Shown here in pieces: positions 1-8,743 of a DNA stretch of 64,000 bases; the first letter of the stretch is position 1; the number at the start of each line of letters is the position of its first letter. A program made the position numbers and the translations under genes. The notes beneath the pieces were generated by a model. It was not told the origin of the DNA. It was given only the letters and a program-made list of their open reading frames with translations, and did no database searches. The stretch comes from Lamellibrachia satsuma. Its lineage: Eukaryota; Annelida; Polychaeta; Sabellida; Siboglinidae. Location of the stretch: positions 6,627,501-6,691,500 of the forward strand of contig BSQZ01000034.1 of NCBI GenBank assembly GCA_033239005.1, written 5' to 3'.

Positions 1-54
1 GTTAGGCTACCATTTGTTCTGTATGGGCAAGTTAGGCTACCATTTGTACTCAGC
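1..54. repeat. Two copies of a 30-bp direct repeat at the window edge
   Basis: The motif gttaggctaccatttgt occurs at 1 and again at 31. It is probably the end of a tandem array that continues to the left of the window. Confidence 0.6.
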
Positions 55-239
55 AGAGAGCCTAAATATAAGCAGTAAAATATTTGACAAATATATATAT
101 ATTGTTTTACTAACTCAACGTAGGTTACACAAGTGTTAACATATAATTAGTTTGATGTGTTGAAAAAGCCTACATTAGTTTATAACATTGTTTCGAAGAT
201 CTCACAAAATTGTGAAAATATTTATATTGATGGAATGTT

Positions 240-831
240 CGCAGTCGTCAGTTTATTCCACTACTGTACCATCCACTGGGAGAACGAGTACTTCCGCATC
301 CAATATAAACAATGCATTCGTCAGTGTATTCCAATAATGTACCATCCACTGGGAGAACGAGTACCTTCTCATCCAATATAAACCAAGCAGTCGTCAGTTT
401 ATTCCAATAATGTGCCATCCACTGGGAGAACGAGTATTTCCTCATCCAATATAAACCATGCAGTCGTCAGTTTATTCCAATAATGTACCATCCACTGGGA
501 GAACGAGTATTTCCTCATCCAATATAAACCATGCAGTCGTCAGTTTATTCCAATAATGTGCCATCCACTGGGAGAACGAGTACTTCCTCATCCAATATAA
601 ACCATGCAGCCGTCAGTTTATTCCAATAATGTACCATCCACTGGGAGAACGAGTACTTCCTCATCCAATATAAACCATGCAGCCGTCAGTTTATTCCAAT
701 AATGTGCCATCCACTGGGAGAACGAGTATTTCCTCATCCAATATAAACCATGCAGCCGTCAGTTTATTCCAATAATGTGCCATCCACTGGGAGAACGAGT
801 ATTTCCTCATCCAATATAAACCATGCAGTGA
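240..831. repeat. 73-bp minisatellite, 8 copies, resembling a CR1 3' end
   Basis: The motif atccactggg recurs at 271, 344, 417, 490, 563, 636, 709 and 782, an exact 73-bp period with few substitutions. Read on the minus strand, one frame of the unit gives RKYSFSQ followed by a conserved-looking WNKL. This resembles the C-terminal part of CR1-like reverse transcriptases (LDIRKYSFSQ...NEWNKL), which also occurs in this window near 4,330 and 51,840. The array therefore looks like an amplified piece of a LINE 3' end. Frames open across it are not genes. Confidence 0.85.
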
Positions 832-929
832 GCAGTACTGCGTCACCCCCTCTGATTATACTATATTAGTTACATTTGAAGGGAGCATTCGTATGACTAT
901 TTGGTTTAAGAAAAATTCTCATAGTACAA

Positions 930-1035
930 TTCTCTGCAAAATAATCAAACCAGAGGGCTTGAGGCAATATTACCAATGGGGTGGTGTAGATTGGACATAA
1001 GACGTATTCTTTCCAGAGAAACTCTGATTTGTTAC
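930..1035 (+). mobile_element. Short CR1-like LINE 3'-end fragment
   Basis: The stretch containing gtagattggacataagacg, preceded by gaggcaatatta, matches the 3' coding end of the larger LINE at 4,300-4,370 (gaggtaatatta then gtagattggatatcaggacg). It encodes the CRLDIR motif typical of the C-terminus of CR1-like proteins. It is a truncated, non-functional fragment in the opposite orientation to the LINE-like signal in the neighbouring 73-bp array. Confidence 0.55.
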
Positions 1036-1974
1036 GACTTGCTGTTTGTGTAAAACCTAGCAGTGCAGCTATGCCGAAGAATATAATCTGGCAATATGTG
1101 ATCATCTTAGAATTACTGGCTTATCTGTCTACAAGCAATAAGAATTTTCTGGCAATGTAATAGAGTATAGCAACATGTGCCTCGGGCATAAATGTTTGCA
1201 ACTGATAACCCCACCAAAGTGAGTAAAGTGTAAAACTTACCATATCTGTAAATGTTGATTGTCTTCTTTCTTTGCGCTAACTCCAAGCAAGACTGGACAA
1301 CCGAAGCAGTGAACGAAGAGGTCAGCGTTGGGCCACACGTAGCGTGTCCCGAGCCCGTCAGCTCGAACGGCTCCTGTTGCGTGAGAGAGGTGTTCTTACA
1401 TAGAAGACTGGCGTCTTCCAGCGGTGATTTATTATTACTAATTCTATTGACTTTGCCGCGGATTAAACCACGTGGCCGGTATATGCGCGATGTTGACTGC
1501 CACCGTTCATATGCGCAGCACGCTATCTGGGCGTACACCAATATCTGTGAAGTCATAAAAACGAGTTGAATCCACGACAGCGTCCGCTAGTCGCTTCTGT
1601 TGTGAATAGTTCAACGCGTTCTTTCTAGCTCGTTCATTAACGTGCCTGTTTGTCAGAATGTCGCACCAGCCTTTCCGGCCAGGAATACCGCTAATAACGT
1701 CTCTGATAAAAGGTTTACAGTACCCAATCAGCAAATTGCACACACCGTTGCCAATGCTAGGCCGTGGTGTTTGCTGTATCTGATCGAGGTGGCGTGGTGA
1801 CAAATGTGTGTACGAAAACAACACTCATGTCCACGGCCTAAACACAACAGGTGCTTAACACACGCCTCGAGTACTGTTGAATCGAACACACTAACATTCA
1901 TGAACGGATTGTTACAACTGAGGCGAGCTGTTTGGCGTCAGACCTCTCTGACTATTTGATTAGTTTACCGAAGT
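1036..1974. other. No recognised gene
   Basis: Open frames of 105-147 codons exist on both strands (for example 1,113-1,556 and 1,507-1,824 on minus). None shows a domain or splice context that I recognise. The base composition is more GC-rich than the flanks, so decayed transposon coding sequence is possible. Confidence 0.4.
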
Positions 1975-2695
1975 CCAAACATGAACGAAGAAGATAACAC
2001 AAAAATACAAAACGCTATAAAGGAAGCGAGTAAAGGGGAATGTATCACGATGTACGATTTTAGCCACGGACAATGGAACTCTCTAAAGAGTACAGGGGGT
2101 GAGGACCAACAGTTTCTATTTTTAATACAGGCTAGCTTCCTGACATAACACGTGCTAGAACCAAAAAGGGGAGATAATGTATTATATATTGTTTTGTCAT
2201 CACATAATTAATTAGTGAATAATGTAAAAATACTTGAACCATTTGTAACAGTGATCATAATCAAATCATTTTGACATCAAAGTAAAATCAGAAAGTAAAA
2301 ATAAAAAACTTCATGAGAAGCTTCCATAAAGGTAAATATAAAAATATGAGAAAGTATTAATATGCTGAGGAATAAGACAGGAACTGAATGTTGGAACATT
2401 CCAAAATATGAAATTGAGAGTATCATTAATAAATTTGTTCCCTTGAAAAAACAAGGAAAACGGTCATGAAAGAAACAAAAAAAAAAGCTATTAGAAAAAT
2501 AACATACAAGTAACTATGTGGATGGTTTATAGGCGTACCAGACAGGATGAAGACGACTTAAGTTAGAAAGAAACACTTAATGCAGTTATGACTGACACTT
2601 GATAGTCTAAAAGAAGCTATGAGCAAAAATTAGGATGTAAAATAAAAATGATAATAAGAGTTTTATGCATATGTGAGGAATAAAAACAAGGGCAA

Positions 2696-2805
2696 GACAA
2701 GATTGGACCACCTGAAGACAAGGATGGACCACTAGAAGACAAGGTTGGACCATTAGAAGACAACGTTGGACCACTAGAAGTCAAGGTTGGACCACTAGAA
2801 GACAG
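2696..2805 (+). repeat. 21-bp tandem repeat expanded inside the LINE frame
   Basis: Five copies of a 21-bp unit begin at 2,696, 2,717, 2,738, 2,759 and 2,780. In the LINE frame each encodes a variant of DKVGPLE. CR1-like proteins normally have a single KVGPL-type motif here, so one codon block has been multiplied in frame. Confidence 0.8.
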
Positions 2806-4081
2806 TGCTGAATATATACTGAATAAGGTGTTTTAATAGCGGAAGACATAAATGGATAATTCAGTTGTACCATTTCCAGACGCTAATTTTCAGGAGGCTA
2901 AATCGGACTACTTGAGGCAGTAATTTGTAACTCCAGATATGGTAACTAAAAAAATAAAGGCAATGAAGGATAACAGATCACCTAGAGTGGATGGAATTCC
3001 TCCAAAACTACTAATTGAAACAGTAGAACAAATCAGTATACCACTTGAAAGAGTGTTCAACATGTCATTAACAGAGGGAGTTGTTCCTTTTGAATGGAAA
3101 TAAGCAAACATCATACCATTATTTAAAAAGGGTTCGAGGAATAAGAATTATAGACCAGTGAGTTTAACGACCGCGATTTGTAAATTATTAGAAATGTTAA
3201 CTAAACACCATATGGTGGACTTCCTTGTTAGGCATAACTTATTAAATCCATCTAAACATGGATTCCTAAAAGCGAGGTCATGCTTAACAAATATGTTATG
3301 TTTTTTTAAGAAAACACTAAGTGGATACACGAGGTATCACCAGTAGAAATTATCTACATAAATTTTCGGAAAGCTTTTGACAAAGTGCCACACCACAGAT
3401 TACTACTTAAGTTAAAAGTTATGGTAGCGAGGATGGCATAATTGACTGGATAGACCAATGGCAGAAGACAGCGTGTTGTAGTAGATGGGGATGTTTCAAA
3501 CGGGAAATAATTTTTTAGTGGGGTAGCACATTAGGACCCTTATTATTCTTAATATGAATCAGTGACTTGGATGATACTATAACAAGCAACTTACTGAAAT
3601 TTGCGGATGAAACACAAATGTTTAGAAAGGCTAACAAAAGGTAATATTTACAAAACGATGTAGACAAATTAGTTAAATGGTCAAAAAATTGGCAGATGTT
3701 ATTAAATTTTGGGAAATGTCTACATACAGGACGAGGGAACTTGTATTTAAACTATAAAATGGGAGAGACGGTTCTATGTAATACCATAAAATAAAATGAC
3801 TTAGGAGAAACAATAAGCGCTGATATGAATGTTTCAAAGCAGTGTGGTATTGCAGCTTCAAATGGTAATCAAATTATTGAGTCGATTAGGAGAAACATAA
3901 CATATAAAGAAAACAAGCTAATTATAATTCTGTATAAAGCTGTAGTTAGACCTCGTTTAGAATACTGCATACATAATATCCTATTATAAGAAGGATATAG
4001 ACCCGCTTGAACGAATACAGAGGAGAGCAACTAACATGATTACAGAACTGAGAAACCTCAGCTATGAAGAACGCCTACAAG

Positions 4082-4196
4082 AAGGTGGTTTAACAAACCT
4101 AGAGACAAGAAGGTGGCTTAACAACCCTAGAGACAAGAAGGTGGTTTAACAACCCTAGAGACAAGAAGGTGGCTTAACAACCCTAGAGACAAGAAG
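4082..4196 (+). repeat. 28-bp tandem repeat inside the LINE C-terminal region
   Basis: The motif aaggtgg(t/c)ttaacaa recurs at 4,082, 4,110, 4,138 and 4,166 (28-bp period, about 4 copies). It duplicates the segment encoding GGLTNLETRR, normally present once before RLRGDQI in CR1-like proteins. Twenty-eight is not a multiple of three, so the expansion shifts the frame and must postdate loss of function. Confidence 0.8.
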
Positions 4197-4539
4197 TTAA
4201 GAGGATATCAAATTGACGTTTCTAATATATTGAATCGGTGTGAAAATATTGACAGAAATATTTTTTCTCACTCAGGTAAGATAGTAGAACTAGAGGACAT
4301 GAGGTAATATTAGTAAAGGATCAGTGTAGATTGGATATCAGGACGTACTTGATAAATGAATGGAACAAATTATCTACAGACTGTGCAACTGCTAACAGCG
4401 TGAATTTGCTTAAAAACAAGGTTGACACATATTTCAGGAGGGCGGATTACACATAGATGAAAACATGTTGGACTCTCGGGAATACAGCCTGAGGCCAGTC
4501 GTAATGGCGGAGTTACTATTGGCACATCTTGGATCTCTC

Positions 4540-5235
4540 AAAGGGGAGGCCAAGGCGACAAGGGAGGCCAAGGGAGCAAGGGAGGCCAAGGAGGCAAGGG
4601 GGGCCAAGGGGGAAAGGAAGGCCAAGAGGGCCAAGGGAGGCCATGGTCGCAAGTGAGGCCAAGGGGGCAAGTGAGGCCAACGGGGCAAGTGAGGCGAAGG
4701 GGTCAAGGGAGGGGGCAAGGGATGCCAAGTGGGGCAAGGGAGGCCAAGGGAAGCCAAGGGCGGAAAGGGAGGCCAATGGGGGCAAGGGAAGCCAAAGAGA
4801 GGCAGGGGGCCAAGGGACAAGGGGGCAAGGGAGCCCTGGGGAGCAAAGGAGACCGGGGCAAGTGAAGCCAAGGGGGCAAGGGAGGGGGCAAGGGAGGCCA
4901 AGGGAAGCCAAGGGCGGAAAGGGAGGCCAATGGGGGCAAGGGAAGCCAAAGAGAGGCAGGGGGGCCAAGGGACAAGGGGGCAAGGGAGCCCTGGGGAGCA
5001 AAGGAGACCGGGGCAAGTGAGGCCAAGGGGGCAAGGGAGGGGGCAAGGGAGGCCAAGGGAAGCCAAGGGCGGAAAGGGAGGCCAATGGGGGCAAGGGAAG
5101 CCAAAGAGAGGCAGGGGTCCAAGGGACAAGGGGGCAAGGGAGCCCTGGGCAGCAAAGGAGACCGGGGCAAGTGAGGCTAATGGGGCAAGGGAGGCAAAGG
5201 GGGCAAAGAAAGCCGAGGGGCAAGGGAGACCAAGC
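4540..5235. repeat. Purine-rich array with ~154-bp higher-order period
   Basis: Short GGCAAGGGAGGCCAA-like units form a strongly G+A-biased plus strand. Over them lies a longer period: aggccaagggaagccaaggg recurs at 4,741, 4,895 and 5,050 with near-identical 154-155 bp units. The array begins about 85 bp after the LINE stop codon. Six frames are open over much of it, including a Pro/Leu-rich 307-codon frame on minus; this is low-complexity repeat, not protein. The purine/pyrimidine asymmetry could favour triplex or G-quadruplex structures (inference). Confidence 0.9.
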
Positions 5236-5350
5236 TTAGTCACCCAGTGGTTTATCATGCTACCATGTAGTGGCGCAATGGAAATATTAGGAAAAAACCT
5301 TAAAAATGTAAGCCAAAGGAGGGCCATGGCACAATGCCACCCCCAATACA
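5236..5350 (+). repeat. Dispersed ~115-bp repeat, copy 1
   Basis: Shares a common order of motifs with 10,495-10,612 and 41,795-41,940: gcttagtcaccca...agt/ggtttat, atgctaccatg, a GCGCCA/GCGCAA step, an A-rich middle, aatgtaagccaa(a)g-g-gg-c-at-g, and a C-rich tail. It directly abuts the purine-rich array. No coding capacity; likely a SINE- or MITE-like unit of unknown class. Confidence 0.6.
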
Positions 5351-6743
5351 AGATCAATTGATTAAGTGGCCTTAAGCTCCAACTATGGTGCGAAGGGAAT
5401 AAGTATGTAATATGTTGTAAACGTTTAAAAAATCGTTGAAAAATATCCCAGTATCCTTAAGCATACCGGAATCGTAAGAGGTACGTCCCTGTTGTCCAAA
5501 ATAGCCTATACGGCCAACAGAGGGCGCTGTTGTTTAACAGTGGCGCCACACATTGAGCCGAGAACCAACCAAGCTGGACACAGTCCCAAGAGAGACGGTG
5601 ATGGCAACAGTGAGATGGATGGGAGTGCCAGAAGCAGAAGCCAGGATGGTGGTAGCAATGTATGAGAGAACAAAAGGAAAAACTGTGGTTGGATCTGGGT
5701 TGTCGGAAGAGTAAGAGTAAGAGCAACGTCACATGCGCAGGCCATTTAGGACGTGCCAAAAGTATAGCTAACAGTCGTGCATACGGAATGATTTCAAGCA
5801 CAGCGACTGAGCCTGACGACCTCAGACACGGCCAATAGCTACATGTAAACACACCACTGGTCAACGTTCGGACGGGACTTCAATTGATATATACAACATT
5901 ATACTTTATTCACATTCAAGCGTGATTTCCATACATTCCATACATGTTGATCAATTGCATAACAGTGAATAGCGTTGCCAATCGCAGCAGCAGATTCTTC
6001 AATGAACGTTTCCACACATAACTTTGAAGGGATCATCACTCGCAGTAGTCGGACGTCGTCGGTCTATATCGGTTAGTTCACAGTCTTGAATACGATGATT
6101 TAGCAGATTTCACTCAGAGAGGAGCACTTTGATAAATTCTATAACACAGAATAATGTAATGTGGTAATTCTACAGTAAATAACCAATTCACATTATTAGA
6201 AAGAAAATAGCACGTATGTACTATTGTATGCATTCGATAAATATATGTTGCTAGTCGGTACAGTGGCCCCACCAAACGCTACATTAACATGTACGAAAAG
6301 GAAATAAAAATAAATCCCTCTTCGACATTAACATGTTTAGACAATACTTTTGCGACAATTACGCACCAAAAATCACAGGTGGTGCTTTCTCATTTATGTG
6401 AGAAGATTGTGTGACCTGCGTTCCAGCGCGCCCATGTCACATGTTCAACAATGTACATGATTTCGCCCTTGAAAAAACCGTAATTGGTCCATTTATGCAA
6501 CTGAGCTCTGTCTTGAAAAGAGGCAAGACAAGTTCCTACTCAGCTATATCACAATTGAAATGCCCCAGTGCTCACTATTGTACATCAGTTCATCCATAAA
6601 ACCGCATCCACGCCGTGATTTCACCATTGAAACGACCCCCTAAATATCCATCTTTGTATTCACCCTTGACACGATGACGAACTCGCCCCTGTGATTTCAC
6701 CTTTGAAATGATTTGCCCATTGACCCGACCCCTAACCGCCCAC
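5351..6743. other. No gene recognised downstream of the calmodulin-like exons
   Basis: This interval should hold the last exon of the minus-strand calmodulin-like gene, but no acceptor in the correct phase followed by a typical EFVxMM end was found. Between 6,440 and 6,720 a loose repeat of gatttcacc(c/a)ttgaaa-like text occurs several times. The 135-codon minus frame at 5,457-5,864 has no recognisable domain. Confidence 0.4.
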
Positions 6744-6986
6744 CTTTGTAGGTGATCTCTCCCTGAGCGTCAGCCTCGGCACAACTGATCATCTCATCCA
6801 CCTCCTCCTCCGTCAACTTCTCTCCCAGGTTCGTCATGATGTGTCTCAGCTCGGCGGCACTCAGCGTCCCATTCCCCTCTTTGTCCCACACCCTGAACGC
6901 CTCGTCTAGCCCCTCCTCCGTGTCCACGTTCCCGCTCAGCCGGGGGATCATCGCCAAGAACTCGTTGAAGTCAAGCGACCCGCTGC
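6744..6986 (-). CDS. Calmodulin-like gene, exon 5 (EF2 to EF4)
   Basis: Acceptor cacgcag. The exon completes EF2 ([10 protein letters not shown]), then codes the central linker, EF3 and a degenerate EF4 ending AQGEITYK. The presumed donor is GTGGGC at 6,743. Without splicing the frame would run on 15 codons to a stop at 6,697, giving an end unlike any calmodulin. The acceptor's upstream tract consists of a 12-bp tandem repeat. Confidence 0.85.
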
Positions 6987-8707
6987 CTGCGTGCAGAATG
7001 ATTGGCATAATGACTGATAGAATGATTGACAGAATGATTGGCAGAATGATTGAGAGAATGATTGACAAATGATAAATGTTTTATTGTTTCCAACCGACCC
7101 ATTTCGAAGTATACGAAACTATTATATAAACTACATACACCAGCGTACACCATCGCACACCATCGCACACCATTATTTGATATAACAAAATTACATGATT
7201 TATATTTTCGAAAATGGAAACAGCGACATCTAGAAATTACTACGTTTCGCAAAATTCACATTTAATAATTGGCGCCATTTAAACATATTTTGTCTCACTA
7301 TGTGATATCGGTGTGTGTATCGTTGTTGAAGATTTGCCAGTGTATTCCAAAATATAATGAAATTCATCTCCTGGTTCCTGATTGTTACAAAGGAATCCAT
7401 ACGAAATGTCGTTCATAGAAAGCGAAGTGAATAGTCTATATGAGATATGTAATTTTATCTTAAACTGGAAAGATTTTATACCTTAAACATATCTTATATC
7501 GAAGTAATAAATATCATAGCAATGGGTGTGTCACGTGAAATGGGTTAAAACTATTATTAAGACAGTATGGGTAAAATGTGACAAAGCTTATGGATGCAAG
7601 ATTAGTATGCAGTATCTGTATGACAATGTATGCCAATGTATGCCAATGCGTATTCGTGTATGTCGTACCGTCAGTGTCGTATACCTCCAGCATAGAGGTG
7701 ATCTCTGCCTCGGAAGGGTTGAAGCCGAGCGACCGCAGCACGGGGCCGAGCTCCTGTTGGTGTCAGAGACCAAGTTCGGGTTCTCGCTGGTTTATGTCAT
7801 CAATGCATATATAGGCAATAACGTAGACAGTAGTTTCGATTGACTTTAGTGTCTTTTTAGACTGGAGTATATGTTAGGTAAATAAAGTTATGATACACCA
7901 TAACTTTCGTATTCTGACAGGAAGGTAGTGAGCAATGTTTTTCGCACCAATGCATCAGTGTGATTGCCGCTCAGAGACACAAGATAACTACGATATATTT
8001 ACTGGATCTGCCACCACTGCGTACTACCAACACCACACTACACTGCACTGCACTGCACTACACCATACTACACTGCACTGCACTGCACTGCACTGAACTG
8101 CACTGCAATACACTACACTACACTGCACTGCACTGAACTGCACTACATTACACTACATTACACGACACTGCATCACACTGCACTAAACTACACTACACTG
8201 CATTACGCTATACAATGCACTACACTACACACTATATTATTCTATACAATACACTGCTGTATTCACTAGATTGCACTGCCCTGCACTACACTACACTACA
8301 CTACACAACACTACACTAAACTACACTACACAACACTACACTATGCTAAACTACACAACACTACACTACCCTATGCTACATTACACAATGCAATGCACTA
8401 CTATATTCACTACACTGCACTACACTAAACGACACTACACTACACTACATTGTACTACTCTATGCTACAATATACAATAAACTACACACTCCAATACATT
8501 AATTGCAGCCATTCTATGAGTGGGATCGGCGGCTCTCCAGCACCTGACCTACCTTGGTCGTCACGCATCCGTCGCCATCTTTGTCGTAGAGCGAGAACAC
8601 CTCCTGCACCTCTGTCAGACACAGAAACAACAGAATCACAGTAACTATTAACAGTCAACATATATCTAGGTGTAGTGTTTACTTCTTTGTAAGTATAAGT
8701 TTGTGTG

Positions 8708-8743
<36 letters not shown>

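Larger units (their letters stand above)
1975..4456 (+). mobile_element. Decayed CR1-like non-LTR retrotransposon (endonuclease-RT)
   Basis: A degenerate coding trace runs in LINE order. At 1,981-2,260 the end of the AP-endonuclease domain is visible (EASKGECI, then HVLEPKRGDNVL and IVLSS; the usual MGDFNH is altered to MYDFSH). At 2,650-2,820 lies the linker with KVGPLED. From 2,935 the reverse transcriptase starts (IKAMKDNRSP, DGIPPKLL, ANIIPLFKKGS, NYRPVSLT, ICKLLE, GFLKARSCLTN). A broken palm follows, with the catalytic box reading FADET at about 3,598 in place of FADDT. The C-terminus ends with CRLDIR, NEWNKLSTDC and NKVDTYFRRADYT before a stop at 4,456. Many stops and frameshifts make it inactive. 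The family call rests on motif order recognised by eye. Confidence 0.85.

Noticed and set aside
4434..5357. 307-codon Pro/Leu-rich minus frame, possible collagen- or PRP-like protein
   Set aside because: Purine-rich tandem array open in nearly all frames; no unique sequence supports it.
6640..6690. GEFVIVSR peptide on minus as the calmodulin-like C-terminus
   Set aside because: The nearby acceptor puts it in the wrong phase relative to exon 5; splicing there gives a different peptide and an early stop.
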